A stretch of 64,000 nucleotides of DNA from Lachnospiraceae bacterium (GCA_022652545.1 JALCRM010000001.1:248001-312000); one strand, 5' to 3'; counted from the first letter of the stretch, positions 17,169 through 26,716 are shown. Notes: generated by a model not told the origin, from the letters alone. Made by a program: numbers and translations.

Positions 17169-18338
17169 TTGATACATTTTCTGGCAAAACTTTTCATAAA
17201 AGACCCGGACAATACGAAAGATCCCGGCGTGCGTCAGAAGTACGGCGTACTGTCAGGGGCTGTCGGCATTTTTCTCAATCTATGCCTCTTTGCGGGGAAA
17301 CTGATTGCGGGCATACTTTCCGGTGCGATCTCCATTACGGCGGATGCCTTCAACAACCTGTCGGATGCCGGCTCCTCCATCATCACACTGACAGGATTCC
17401 GGCTCGCGGGCGCAAAACCCGATCCGGAGCATCCGTTCGGTCACGGGAGGATCGAATACCTGGCAGGCCTGATCGTGTCCATGCTCGTCATCCTCATGGG
17501 TTTTGAACTGATGAGAACTTCCTTCGGCAAGATCCTGCATCCTTCGCAGACGACCTTCTCGCTGACAGTCGTCGTGATCCTGGCTGTTTCCATACTTGTG
17601 AAGATCTATATGTATGCCTACAACAGTTCGCTGTCGCGCAGGCTGGACTCCGTAGCGATGAAGTCCACGGCGGCCGACAGCCTTTCGGATACGGTCGCGA
17701 CTTCCGCAGTACTGGCATCTACTGTTTTTACAAAGTGCACCGGTATCACCATAGACGGCTGGGTAGGCCTGGCCGTATCGCTGTTTATTATTTATTCCGG
17801 ATTCACGGCAGCGGCGGATACGGTGAGTCCGCTGCTCGGGCAGGCGCCCAGTCCCGAATTCATTGCGGAAGTCAAAAAGGTCGTGATGAGCTACAGCGGG
17901 ATCCTCGGGGTGCATGATCTCGTCGTGCACGACTACGGGCCGGGCAGGCGCATGATGTCGCTGCACGCGGAGGTGCCGGCCAACGAGGACATTCTCAAGG
18001 CGCACGATACCATAGACAATATCGAGATGCGGCTTTCCAGGGAGTATGGCATCGAGACGGTGATCCATATGGACCCGATCTCCGTGGATGACCCGGAGAC
18101 CACGGAGCTGCGCCGCAAAGTGGGCGCGCTCGTCGAACAGCTCGGGAAAGGGTACAGCTTCCACGATTTCCGGATCGTGAAAGGCGATTCACACACGAAT
18201 GTGCTTTTTGATGTGGTCATGCCCTACGATGCCAAACTTAGCGCGGATGAAGTCATTGAGGAACTGCGTGAGAAAGTGCGGGGGATCGACGTACACTACC
18301 GCTGCATCATCAATATCGACCGCGACTATGTCAGATGA
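17169..18338 (+). CDS. Cation diffusion facilitator (CDF) transporter
   Basis: A metal/proton antiporter for Zn, Mn, Fe or similar divalent cations. It has six membrane segments, with metal-site residues in ITADAFNNLSDAGS (TM2), the HPFGHGRIEYLAG loop, and a paired TM5 site in KSTAADSLSDTVAT. The cytoplasmic part is long: a first dimerisation domain (HDLVVHDYGPGRRMMSLH) and a second similar unit at the C-terminus (VLFDVVMPYD), which makes 389 residues rather than about 300. The start is TTG with GGGACGGAGG upstream. It is the last gene of the string that began at yicC. The metal cannot be named from sequence alone. Confidence 0.9.
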   Translation: MIHFLAKLFIKDPDNTKDPGVRQKYGVLSGAVGIFLNLCLFAGKLIAGILSGAISITADAFNNLSDAGSSIITLTGFRLAGAKPDPEHPFGHGRIEYLAGLIVSMLVILMGFELMRTSFGKILHPSQTTFSLTVVVILAVSILVKIYMYAYNSSLSRRLDSVAMKSTAADSLSDTVATSAVLASTVFTKCTGITIDGWVGLAVSLFIIYSGFTAAADTVSPLLGQAPSPEFIAEVKKVVMSYSGILGVHDLVVHDYGPGRRMMSLHAEVPANEDILKAHDTIDNIEMRLSREYGIETVIHMDPISVDDPETTELRRKVGALVEQLGKGYSFHDFRIVKGDSHTNVLFDVVMPYDAKLSADEVIEELREKVRGIDVHYRCIINIDRDYVR

Positions 18339-18386
18339 AGTGTATTCTGCGGCATGTACAGCCGCGGAAGGCGCTGCGCATCCGGA

Positions 18387-18415
18387 TTGAACGCCGGGCG
18401 CCGCAGTAGTACAAT
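18387..18415 (+). promoter_or_regulatory. Promoter for gpmI
   Basis: TTGAAC at 18387 and TACAAT at 18410 with a 17-base spacer. This implies a leader of about 60 bases before the gpmI start. Confidence 0.6.
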
Positions 18416-18427
18416 AAACGCGATGAC

Positions 18428-18454
18428 GCCGTACCGCAGGTCGCTGCGGACGGC
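18428..18454 (+). other. Hairpin in the gpmI leader
   Basis: GCCGTaCCGCAG (18428-18439) pairs with CTGCGGACGGC (18444-18454) across a GTCG loop, with one bulged A. It lies between the promoter and the ribosome-binding site AAGGAGCG and has no U-tract, so it is more likely to affect mRNA stability than to terminate. Confidence 0.45.
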
Positions 18455-18482
18455 ATGCAAAGCACAAAAGGAGCGAAACAGC

Positions 18483-20033
18483 ATGGAACACAGACCGGTT
18501 TTACTGATGATCCTCGACGGATACGGACTCAGCGATATCAAAGAGCACAATGCAGTGGCAGAAGCCAGAACACCTGTCATGGATGAACTTGAAAGGGACT
18601 ATCCCTTTGTGAAAGGCTATGCGAGCGGCATGGCGGTCGGACTGCCGGACGGACAGATGGGAAATTCCGAAGTCGGCCACATGAATATGGGTGCGGGCCG
18701 CATCGTGTACCAGGAACTTACGCGCATCACCAAAGAGATCCAGGACGGCGATTTCTTCCGCAATCCGGAGCTGCTGGATGCGATCGCGAACTGCAAAAAG
18801 AACGGCACGGACCTGCATCTGTACGGCCTGCTTTCCGACGGCGGGGTGCACAGCCACATCACCCATCTCTATGCACTGCTTGAAATGGCCAAAAAGGAAG
18901 GCCTCGACAGAGTGTATGTGCACGCGTTCCTGGACGGTCGTGATACACCTCCCAAGAGCGGTGTGGATTATATCCGGCAGCTGGAAGACAAGATGCAGGA
19001 ACTGGGAGTCGGCAAGATCGCATCGATCAGCGGACGCTATTATGCCATGGACCGGGATAACAACTACGACCGCATCCTGTATGCCTACAAGGCTCTGACG
19101 GCAGGGGAAGGCATTACGGCGGGCAGTGCGCATGAGGCGATCGAACAGTCCTATGAAAAAGGCGAGACGGACGAGTTTGTCAAACCCACTGTCGTGCTGG
19201 GCGCAGACGGAAAGCCGACTGCCCTGATCAAAGACGGAGACTCCATCATATTCTTCAATTTCCGTCCCGACAGAGCGCGGGAGATCACACACTGCTTCTG
19301 TGATGACACGTTCGACAAGTTTGACCGCGGTCCCAGGATCAAAACAGTTTATGTGTGTTTTGCTGACTATGATCCGCTGATCCTGAACAAGGAAGTCGCG
19401 TTCAAGAAGGTGGAGGTCAACAATACCTTCGGACAGTGGCTCGCCGCGAACGGACTGAAACAGTGCCGCATAGCGGAAACGGAAAAATATGCACACGTCA
19501 CGTTCTTCTTCAACGGCGGCGTCGAGAAGCCGAATCCGGGAGAGGACCGCATTCTGGTCAACAGTCCCAAGGACGTTGCGACGTACGACCTGAAGCCGCA
19601 GATGAGCGCATACGAAGTCTGCGACAAACTCGTGCAGGCGATAGCAAGCGACAAATACGATGTGATCATCTGCAATTTTGCCAATCCGGACATGGTCGGC
19701 CACACCGGCGTCGAGGCAGCTGCGATCAAGGCGGTAGAGGTCATCGACGAGTGCGTGGGCAAGGTGACGGCAGCCATGAAGAAGGCCGGCGGTACCGCAT
19801 TCATCTGCGCCGACCACGGCAACTGCGAGAAGATGGTCGATGAAACGACAGGTGCTCCCTATACGGCACATACGACAAATCCGGTACCCTTTATCCTCTT
19901 CAACTATGAGAAGGGCTGGACACTGCGTGAAAACGGAGTCCTGGCGGACATTGTTCCTACACTGATCCAGGTGATGGGCATGCAGCAGCCGGCTGAAATG
20001 ACAGGAAAGAGCCTGCTCGTAAAGGAAAACTGA
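18483..20033 (+). CDS. gpmI: 2,3-bisphosphoglycerate-independent phosphoglycerate mutase
   Basis: Interconverts 3- and 2-phosphoglycerate in glycolysis using two Mn ions. The N-terminal MILDGYG holds a metal-binding Asp and QMGNSEVGHMNMG the phosphoserine active site near residue 62. HAFLDGRDTPPKSG and ISGRYYAMDRDNN are substrate-binding segments. FNFRPDRAREIT, CADHGNCEKM and TAHTTNPVPF complete the catalytic domain. The 516-residue length is standard. AAAGGAGCG precedes the start. It has its own promoter and terminator and is not in a glycolytic operon with gap, pgk, tpi or eno. Confidence 0.97.
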   Translation: MEHRPVLLMILDGYGLSDIKEHNAVAEARTPVMDELERDYPFVKGYASGMAVGLPDGQMGNSEVGHMNMGAGRIVYQELTRITKEIQDGDFFRNPELLDAIANCKKNGTDLHLYGLLSDGGVHSHITHLYALLEMAKKEGLDRVYVHAFLDGRDTPPKSGVDYIRQLEDKMQELGVGKIASISGRYYAMDRDNNYDRILYAYKALTAGEGITAGSAHEAIEQSYEKGETDEFVKPTVVLGADGKPTALIKDGDSIIFFNFRPDRAREITHCFCDDTFDKFDRGPRIKTVYVCFADYDPLILNKEVAFKKVEVNNTFGQWLAANGLKQCRIAETEKYAHVTFFFNGGVEKPNPGEDRILVNSPKDVATYDLKPQMSAYEVCDKLVQAIASDKYDVIICNFANPDMVGHTGVEAAAIKAVEVIDECVGKVTAAMKKAGGTAFICADHGNCEKMVDETTGAPYTAHTTNPVPFILFNYEKGWTLRENGVLADIVPTLIQVMGMQQPAEMTGKSLLVKEN

Positions 20034-20079
20034 ACCGGCCCAGGACAGACAGGGCCTTGCATATCGGACAGGGAAGAGG

Positions 20080-20113
20080 CCGGTACCGGACAGCAGTGTC
20101 CGGTACCGGTTTT
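20080..20113 (+). terminator. Intrinsic terminator of gpmI
   Basis: A perfect 13-base-pair stem (20080-20092 with 20097-20109; arms CCGGTACCGGACA and TGTCCGGTACCGG), GCAG loop, then TTTT. Confidence 0.88.
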
Positions 20114-20144
20114 CTGCACCCGTCCCTATTTGTGTCCTGAATCC

Positions 20145-20173
20145 TTGTAAGTTCCGCGCCGCTGCGCTAAAAT
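20145..20173 (+). promoter_or_regulatory. Promoter for the phosphoglycerol transferase gene
   Basis: TTGTAA at 20145 and TAAAAT at 20168 with a 17-base spacer. The predicted RNA start is near 20180, so the TTG at 20182 would be almost leaderless and the ATG at 20206 is favoured. Confidence 0.6.
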
Positions 20174-20205
20174 GGGCACGTTTGGACAGAATCGAGGCAC
20201 GGAAA

Positions 20206-22878
20206 ATGGGAAAGATCAAGCTCGCGGATCATACGGACAGCAGTAAGAAAAAGGACAGCGCAGCCGTCAGGAAGCCTGTGCGGAAGCCGGACAAAGGGCG
20301 GGTCATAGATGTTGTCTTCACAATTCTTGTAGTATTGAGCCTCCTGTTTGCCTGGGCGCCGCAGGTACGCACGATCCGTGCCGGAGAGATCGACAGTACG
20401 GTCACCGACTATCAGGGGAACGAGACAAAGGCACAGGTCTACTCCGTACAGTACACGACCGACGGCGGAAAGCAGAAAGCCAACACGGGCACGGGGACCT
20501 ATCCCTGTGCGGAGATCCTGCTGCCCCTCGACCTGAGCCGGATCAGTGAATTCATGTGCGATGCCGACTCGGACAACGTATATTTTGACGTGAAGGCCGA
20601 CGGCCGCACGCTCGCGCGCATCGACTCGGAAAAATACGACAACATGCGTCTTGTTTTTCCCTACAACGCCTATTATGTGGGAAAGACGTTCCCGGAGCTG
20701 CTGCAGCTCTATAAAGACAAGGGGTACCTGGTCATTTTTGCACTGAGCGAGGCAGGGAGCGAGACCATGTCGCCGGAGGTGAAGGACCTCATGTCGGGCA
20801 TGGGCTTTACCGACACGCCTTCTGATGTACAGGGAGGCAGCGGCTGGATCGGTATCTGGAACGGCGGGAAAGTCGTCAGTACTGTTTCAAAGGCAAACGG
20901 CACGTCTTATGAAGATACGGTCGCCGGGCACAGCCTGAAGATCACGAGCACCGGTGCGGGGAGCACCATGCCTGCCACGCTGTCCCTTGACGGCTTCGAT
21001 TACGGCGCAGGGCAGACCGGTCTTTGCCTGCTGGTCTACGATACGGAGAACAGCAAGCTGATCGATTCCTGCGAGTACAGCGCGGATGCAATGGCCACGC
21101 TGAACCGCAACAACCAGTTTTTCAAGATCATGTACAGGCCTGTCTATAAAAGCCAGTTCATCAGCCATGTGAATGCCGTCTATACGGCGGATGCGAATGT
21201 ACGGCACGTCCTGTATACCCTGGCGGCGATCGTACTGGCCCTTCTGTGGATGAGCATACGTTCGGTGCGGGCCTCGATCCGGGCGCATAAGGAAGAGCGT
21301 AAGGCTATAGTCAGGACGCGGAAGATCCTGCTCAATGCGCTGATTGTCCTGGCGGGTGTGCTGGCAGTCGGCTGGCACTATCTGTACGTACAGTTTTCCG
21401 GAATTGAGATCCAGCAGCTCATATACCACGCCACAACGAACAACACAGGCACGAACTGGGGAAATTTCCTGCCTCTGTTTATACAGTTTGCCGTGGCGAT
21501 CGCGATCGCGGTCGCGCTTTCCCTCATGCTCGGCAAAGTACTGCGGATGGGAGAGGATGCACTCGCCGGGAGCGGAGAAGACAAAACAAATGCTGAAGCC
21601 ATGGGCAGCGACAAGCCGAAGGCCGGCGTTCCGCGAAGGGTGTGGGGCGCTTTTGCGCTGCGTACCGGGGCCTCGGCAGTCATGCTCTGCGCCATAGGCT
21701 GGATCGTTTACAGCTTCTGCGACAATTACAAGGTGTTTGATTACCTGGTCTCGCAGGCGCAGACGACGCAGCTCTATGACGATTACTATGCAGATGCGGC
21801 GACGACGAAGATCACTTTCCCGGAGAAGAAGAAAAACCTGATCTATATTTATCTGGAGTCCATGGAGATCACGCCGGCAGACACTTCGATCGGCGGCGGA
21901 AAGGCCTACAACGGCATTCCCGAACTGGCCAGCCTCGCTTTGGACAAAAACAACGACGATTTCAACGGCGACAGCGGAAAGCTGAACGGCGGCCTGATGC
22001 TCGGCTCCACAAGCTGGACAGTGGCCGGGATGGTGGCGCAGACTTCAGGTGTACCTCTCAACATCCCGTCGGGCGGCAACAAAGACGACGCGGAAGCGCT
22101 GGTCTCCCTGCCCGGGGTCACCTCCCTCGGTGACGTGCTGGAGGACAACGGCTACCACAACGTTCTGTTCATCGGCTCCGATGCCAATTTTGCCAACAGG
22201 CGCGTTTATTTTGAAAACCACGGAAACTATGACATTGATGATTACTACTGGGCGATCAAGCAGGGACTCATCCCGAAGAACTACTATGTCTGGTGGGGGT
22301 ATGAAGACAAGAAACTGTTCGATTTCGCCAAGGATGAAGCCAATACACTGGCGGATTCCGACCAACCCTTCAACCTGACACTGCTTACGACAGACACGCA
22401 TTTTTCCAACGGCTACGTTTGTGACGACTGTCCGACCACCTATCCGGATCAGTATGCCAACGTGATCGCATGTTCCAGCAAGCGGGTGGCGGATTTCGTG
22501 GAATGGTGCAGCCAGCAGTCCTGGTATGACAATACGGTGATCATACTTTCCGGGGATCACCTGTACATGGACCAGGCTTACTATAAGGACGCTCCTTCGG
22601 GGTATCAGCGGAAAACATATGTGACAGTCGTCAACTCCGCAAAAGAAGAACCGGCGGCGGAACGTTCGTACTGCACGCTGGATCTCTTTCCCACAACGCT
22701 GTCCGCAATGGGATGCACCATAGACGGCGACCGTCTGGGACTCGGCACGGACCTGTATTCCGATACACCGACCCTGACGGAGAAGCTGGGGAAGGATGCT
22801 TTCAACTATCAGCTGGGTCTGCGTTCGGACTATTATGACGACGAACTCGCACCGCACAAGAGCACTTCCAAAAAATAA
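20206..22878 (+). CDS. MdoB/LtaS-type phosphoglycerol transferase, membrane-bound sulfatase fold
   Basis: A membrane enzyme of about 890 residues. One helix near the N-terminus is followed by an extracytoplasmic region of about 275 residues. Several more helices come next, and then a C-terminal alkaline-phosphatase-type domain. The catalytic domain shows NLIYIYLESME, the nucleophile region GSTSWTVAGMVAQTSGVPL (closely like OpgB/MdoB), NVLFIGSDANFANR and ILSGDHLYMD with metal ligands. Such enzymes transfer glycerol phosphate from phosphatidylglycerol to teichoic acid or glucans outside the membrane. The long region between the first two helices is not part of the standard LtaS layout. It is monocistronic between two terminators. 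LtaS function proper is not proven. Confidence 0.85.
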   Translation: MGKIKLADHTDSSKKKDSAAVRKPVRKPDKGRVIDVVFTILVVLSLLFAWAPQVRTIRAGEIDSTVTDYQGNETKAQVYSVQYTTDGGKQKANTGTGTYPCAEILLPLDLSRISEFMCDADSDNVYFDVKADGRTLARIDSEKYDNMRLVFPYNAYYVGKTFPELLQLYKDKGYLVIFALSEAGSETMSPEVKDLMSGMGFTDTPSDVQGGSGWIGIWNGGKVVSTVSKANGTSYEDTVAGHSLKITSTGAGSTMPATLSLDGFDYGAGQTGLCLLVYDTENSKLIDSCEYSADAMATLNRNNQFFKIMYRPVYKSQFISHVNAVYTADANVRHVLYTLAAIVLALLWMSIRSVRASIRAHKEERKAIVRTRKILLNALIVLAGVLAVGWHYLYVQFSGIEIQQLIYHATTNNTGTNWGNFLPLFIQFAVAIAIAVALSLMLGKVLRMGEDALAGSGEDKTNAEAMGSDKPKAGVPRRVWGAFALRTGASAVMLCAIGWIVYSFCDNYKVFDYLVSQAQTTQLYDDYYADAATTKITFPEKKKNLIYIYLESMEITPADTSIGGGKAYNGIPELASLALDKNNDDFNGDSGKLNGGLMLGSTSWTVAGMVAQTSGVPLNIPSGGNKDDAEALVSLPGVTSLGDVLEDNGYHNVLFIGSDANFANRRVYFENHGNYDIDDYYWAIKQGLIPKNYYVWWGYEDKKLFDFAKDEANTLADSDQPFNLTLLTTDTHFSNGYVCDDCPTTYPDQYANVIACSSKRVADFVEWCSQQSWYDNTVIILSGDHLYMDQAYYKDAPSGYQRKTYVTVVNSAKEEPAAERSYCTLDLFPTTLSAMGCTIDGDRLGLGTDLYSDTPTLTEKLGKDAFNYQLGLRSDYYDDELAPHKSTSKK

Positions 22879-22927
22879 GGATGTTCGGATCATGGCGCGG
22901 CCCTTCAGGAAAGGCGGCGCCGCTGCA

Positions 22928-22967
22928 GAAAAAGTCCCGGGAGCAGGCATTCTCCCGGGACTTTTTC
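22928..22967 (+). terminator. Intrinsic terminator after the phosphoglycerol transferase
   Basis: AGTCCCGGGAG (22933-22943) pairs with CTCCCGGGACT (22952-22962), flanked by A5 on the left and T5 on the right, so the stem extends and can act in both directions. Confidence 0.9.
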
Positions 22968-23025
22968 TGTTTCCCTGCGGCGCGTAATGCCGTCCGGTAA
23001 ATGTTAAAAATGCTGTGCGGAAGGA

Positions 23026-23054
23026 TTGACAGCGCAGCATAAGTGTACTAACAT
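23026..23054 (+). promoter_or_regulatory. Promoter of the ytrA-ABC operon
   Basis: TTGACA at 23026 (exact consensus) and TAACAT at 23049 with a 17-base spacer, 42 bases ahead of the GntR gene. Confidence 0.75.
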
Positions 23055-23064
23055 ACATAGTACA
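23044..23064 (+). promoter_or_regulatory. Likely operator of the YtrA-type repressor
   Basis: A perfect inverted repeat TGTACTA (23044-23050) and TAGTACA (23058-23064) separated by seven bases. It covers the -10 box. GntR/YtrA regulators usually bind such palindromes and repress their own operon, so this is the probable autoregulatory site. Confidence 0.7.
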
Positions 23065-23095
23065 GTAAACACAATGAAAGGAGGATCGCGGAGAA

Positions 23096-23455
23096 ATGCT
23101 TTTACAGCTGGACTACAAAGACAGCAGGCCCATTTACGAACAGATCAGCGACGGATGCAGAAAACTGATCCTGGCGGGCGTGCTTGCGCCGGATGAACCT
23201 ATGCCTTCGGTCAGAAGCATGGCTATGGAGCTGTCCACCAATCCCAATACCGTGCAGAAAGCTTATGCGGAACTGGAGCGGCAGGGCGTTATATATACCG
23301 TAAAGGGCAGAGGCAATTTTGTGAGCGGCGATCTGAAGGCTCCGCTCGGAGCAAGAAAGGCCGAGCTGCGTGAGAAGATCGCAATGCTTCTGAAGGAAGC
23401 GGATGAACTGGGCATAGACCGGAACGAACTTCTGGAAGGGATGGTCAAAAAATGA
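23096..23455 (+). CDS. GntR family regulator, YtrA subfamily
   Basis: A 119-residue regulator. The winged helix-turn-helix covers residues 1-75 (SRPIYEQISDGCRKLILAG, PSVRSMAMELSTNPNTVQKA, GVIYTVKGRGNFV), followed by a short helical dimerisation tail of the YtrA type rather than a large ligand-binding domain. Regulators of this kind repress adjacent ABC transporter genes and often respond to cell-wall stress. The stop overlaps the start of the ATPase gene by four bases. AAAGGAGG precedes the start, and a palindrome over its own -10 box is the likely target. Confidence 0.93.
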   Translation: MLLQLDYKDSRPIYEQISDGCRKLILAGVLAPDEPMPSVRSMAMELSTNPNTVQKAYAELERQGVIYTVKGRGNFVSGDLKAPLGARKAELREKIAMLLKEADELGIDRNELLEGMVKK

Positions 23456-24378
23456 TTGAGACGTTGAATCTCGTTAAATCCTTCGACAGTGAAAATGGGA
23501 ATAATTATCTCATTCAGGCGGTGAAGGATGTTTCGCTGAAGATCAGGGAAGAGGAGGTCTTCGGACTGATCGGTACGAACGGGGCAGGAAAGAGCACGCT
23601 CCTTCGCATGGTAGCCGGCGTCCTGAAACCGGACGGTGGCAGTGTGCTGATCGACCGGGAGCCGGTGTTCGACAATCCGGAGGTCAAGAAGCAGCTGTTC
23701 TTCATCGCAGACGACCCGTACTTTTTCCCCAACAGTACGGCGGAGGACATGAAGGAGTACTACAGCGGCGTGTACAGGGCGTTCAACGGTTCGCGCTTCG
23801 AATCCTACCTGAAGGATTTCGGCCTGGATCCCGACCGGCGCATCGCCAATTATTCAAAGGGCATGAAAAAGCAGCTCGCGATCCTCTGCGGTGTGTGCGC
23901 GCAGACGAAATACCTGCTCTGCGATGAGACCTTTGACGGACTCGATCCGGTCATGCGCCAGAGCGTAAAGAGCATTTTCGCAAATGATATGTCCGAGCGG
24001 GGTCTGACACCGGTCATCTCTTCACACAATCTCAGGGAACTGGAAGATATCTGTGACCGGGTAGGCCTGCTGCACAAGGGCGGCGTGCTCCTTTCCGAGG
24101 ACATTGAGTCCATGAAACTGAATATCCAGAAAATTCAGTGCGTCTTTATGCGTGATGAGGATGAAAAGACAGCACTGGAAGGCCTGAAGGTCATGAACGT
24201 CGAGAAGCGCGGACGCCTGTATACGATCACGGTACGCGGGACCAAGGATGAGGTCACGGAGCGCTTCCGTGGCATAGAGACTGTGTTTTTTGAGATTCTG
24301 CCGCTCACACTGGAAGAAGTATTCATCAGCGAAACGGAAGTGGCAGGCTACGATGTCAGAAAATTCATACTTGCCTGA
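23452..24378 (+). CDS. ABC transporter ATP-binding protein
   Basis: A 308-residue ATPase. Walker A is GTNGAGKST near residue 42. The signature motif is degenerate (YSKGMKKQ in place of LSGGQ), Walker B is YLLCDETFDGLD, and the switch His is in VISSHNLRELED. The ABC domain is followed by an 80-residue C-terminal part. The YSKGMKKQ signature is common in YtrB- and bacitracin-type exporters. It lies between its regulator and its permease, so the three form one exporter or envelope-remodelling unit. The substrate is unknown. Confidence 0.93.
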   Translation: MIETLNLVKSFDSENGNNYLIQAVKDVSLKIREEEVFGLIGTNGAGKSTLLRMVAGVLKPDGGSVLIDREPVFDNPEVKKQLFFIADDPYFFPNSTAEDMKEYYSGVYRAFNGSRFESYLKDFGLDPDRRIANYSKGMKKQLAILCGVCAQTKYLLCDETFDGLDPVMRQSVKSIFANDMSERGLTPVISSHNLRELEDICDRVGLLHKGGVLLSEDIESMKLNIQKIQCVFMRDEDEKTALEGLKVMNVEKRGRLYTITVRGTKDEVTERFRGIETVFFEILPLTLEEVFISETEVAGYDVRKFILA

Positions 24379-24400
24379 AAGGACCGGGAGGAACGGACAT

Positions 24401-26704
24401 ATGACACTCAATCTGAAGATCAACAATGCGGCAGCGGGAGACCGCCGGGATGCGTCCGGGAACGGGGCTGCGCGCGTCTGGAACAGCCAGACAGTGATAT
24501 TGAAACGCCGTATCTGGCCTGCGCTGCTTTCCGTGATATTCTGGCTGTTTTATTTTGTGGCCGGCACGATCGCTGCCGTTACCAGGATACGTGACTATGC
24601 ACAGATGTATGCATATACGGACAAACAGTTTTACTCCGAACTGTACGCTTCGGTCAGCAAGGTGATCGGCCTGCGCATGCCGGCCTATTACTTCACGGTC
24701 GCTCTTGCAGTTCTGCTGGCGGTACAGGGCTACAGCTATCTCGACAGCAGGCAGAAGATCGATTTTTATGAGAGCCAGCCTGTTTCCAGAAAGGAAAGGT
24801 TCCGCGGGATCTATCTGAACAGCATCCTGCTCTTTACGGTGCCGTACCTGATCTCCATGCTGCTCGGCATTCTGGTGGGGACCGGAATGGGTGCCATGCA
24901 GCCTGTGATCGTGGCGGAAACGTTCGTCGAGTTTCTTCGTATGCTGGTGCTGTTCCTCGGCGCTTATTCGATCTCCGTACTGGCGGTCATGCTGACCGGG
25001 AACGTGATCGTAGCCTGCCTGGGAGCTGCCGTGCTGCTTGTCTATGAATGGGCATTCAGCTATGAGATCGTCAGGTATTCAGGGAGATATTTCCATACCT
25101 TTTACAGCAACGGCAGAAACGCCGGCCCGCTGCTTTCGCCGGTCTTCAATTATACGTACGTCCTCAGTCTGCAGTATGCCTCGGATATCCCGGACAATGT
25201 GGACATGTATGGCGCCATGACGCCGAAGATGCTGCAGGCACTGATGAAGATATGCCTGCCGAAGGATCTCATCACGCTTGCTGTTTTTGCCGCTGTGACC
25301 TTCCTCGCGTACCGGTGCTACTGCTTGCGTAAAAACGAGAGCGCAGGACAGGCAGTTGTTTTTCCGGCCGTGCGGGTGATCATCAAGATCGCGCTTGCCG
25401 TACTCGGTGCGCTGGTCGTCGGAGACATACTGGCTTCGATATTCAACGAGAGCCGTTCCACGGCTGCTACGGCCATCCTGGTGCTGGGCATGATCTTCGG
25501 TGCCGCCGCAGTCTGCTGCGTCGTGGAGATCCTTTACAATTTCAATTTCCGCTCGGCTTTCCGGGGAGCCTGGCAGATCGTGATCGCCGTTGCGGCTTCT
25601 CTCCTTATTTTTGTCACATTCCGCAATGACCTCACCGGATACGACAGGTATATACCCAAGGCATCGGATGTGAGCTCCTGCGCGCTGTTCACGTACGACT
25701 ACACTACGGACTATTACGGAAATTCCGGGACGATGATCGGCGACAGTGCGGAATTCTACCGCCGGTACATGAAACTTACGAATGTGACCGACGTGGAGGC
25801 AGTTGCCAGGCTCGCACAGGCTTTCACCGTCGACCAGTACAACAGTTCGCTGTCGGCATCCGGAACGTCTTCCGGTTCTTCCACTGACAGCTATCAGGCT
25901 GCTGTCCTGTACCGCATGAAGGACGGGAGATGCATTTACCGCGCTTTCCAGATCCCGGCGGATATCGATGCGGCAAAGATGGATGCCGTGACGGATACGG
26001 AAGAATACCGCAAGGGATTCTTCATGATCTACCACGATGAAGGCCTGCTTGAAAACATGAAGCAGAAAACGCTTCAGCTGACGTACAGTGCCGGATACAG
26101 CAGCAGGAACGCGTCAGGCAGCACTTACGCGGATTTCAAAGCAGCTTATGAAAAGGATATTCAGAATTACAGCTATTCCATGGCGAGCACCAGCAGCCTG
26201 ATCGGCACGCTGACGCTGAGCGGAGAAAACGCGGCAAGCGACGGTGCCAGCTCACAGGTCATGTACCCTGTTTACCCGGGCTATGCGAATACGATCGCGT
26301 ATCTGAAAAAGGCGGATCTCTGGGTGGAGCCGCAGCTCAGCTCGGATGATGTGCAGAGCATCACTGTCGTGAACTCGCACAGCGAGGTGTATGCCGACAA
26401 CGCAAATTATCAGGGAGATCCTTCCGTAGCGGTGGATTATACCGACAGCGGTTCGATCAATGCCATACTGAAAGCGTCATATTCGACCAGTCTGTCCGGC
26501 GACTGGAAGAGTGCGACTGCCTCCGACCCAAACTATTCCATACAGATCACGCTCAAGAGCACGCATAAGACGGGTACGGCCATCGGCGAAGCCAGGGATA
26601 AGTCCGTCAGCATGAGCGGCGGGTATAGCGATAATACCGTTTATTATGTATTCTATACCGGTAAGGTACCTGATTTCGTGGCAAGCGATACCGCAATACA
26701 GTAA
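24401..26704 (+). CDS. ABC transporter permease with large extracytoplasmic C-terminal domain
   Basis: A 767-residue membrane protein. The first 400 residues hold about ten hydrophobic segments of the ABC-2 type (AVQGYSYLDSRQKIDFYESQ, then PVSRKERF, matches the permeases paired with YtrB-like ATPases). From about residue 415 the protein is extracytoplasmic, rich in Ser, Tyr and Thr (SGTSSGSSTDSYQ), and ends KVPDFVASDTAIQ without a final membrane helix. GGGAGGA precedes the start. It is 22 bases after the ATPase gene and 12 before the SIMPL gene. The C-terminal domain may bind the transported molecule or a wall component; that is inference. Confidence 0.85.
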   Translation: MTLNLKINNAAAGDRRDASGNGAARVWNSQTVILKRRIWPALLSVIFWLFYFVAGTIAAVTRIRDYAQMYAYTDKQFYSELYASVSKVIGLRMPAYYFTVALAVLLAVQGYSYLDSRQKIDFYESQPVSRKERFRGIYLNSILLFTVPYLISMLLGILVGTGMGAMQPVIVAETFVEFLRMLVLFLGAYSISVLAVMLTGNVIVACLGAAVLLVYEWAFSYEIVRYSGRYFHTFYSNGRNAGPLLSPVFNYTYVLSLQYASDIPDNVDMYGAMTPKMLQALMKICLPKDLITLAVFAAVTFLAYRCYCLRKNESAGQAVVFPAVRVIIKIALAVLGALVVGDILASIFNESRSTAATAILVLGMIFGAAAVCCVVEILYNFNFRSAFRGAWQIVIAVAASLLIFVTFRNDLTGYDRYIPKASDVSSCALFTYDYTTDYYGNSGTMIGDSAEFYRRYMKLTNVTDVEAVARLAQAFTVDQYNSSLSASGTSSGSSTDSYQAAVLYRMKDGRCIYRAFQIPADIDAAKMDAVTDTEEYRKGFFMIYHDEGLLENMKQKTLQLTYSAGYSSRNASGSTYADFKAAYEKDIQNYSYSMASTSSLIGTLTLSGENAASDGASSQVMYPVYPGYANTIAYLKKADLWVEPQLSSDDVQSITVVNSHSEVYADNANYQGDPSVAVDYTDSGSINAILKASYSTSLSGDWKSATASDPNYSIQITLKSTHKTGTAIGEARDKSVSMSGGYSDNTVYYVFYTGKVPDFVASDTAIQ

Positions 26705-26716
26705 AGGGAGGTCAAT

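Noticed and set aside
20182..20205. TTG at 20182 as the start of the phosphoglycerol transferase
   Set aside because: The predicted transcription start is at about 20180, which would leave no room for a ribosome-binding site. The ATG at 20206 has GAGG upstream.
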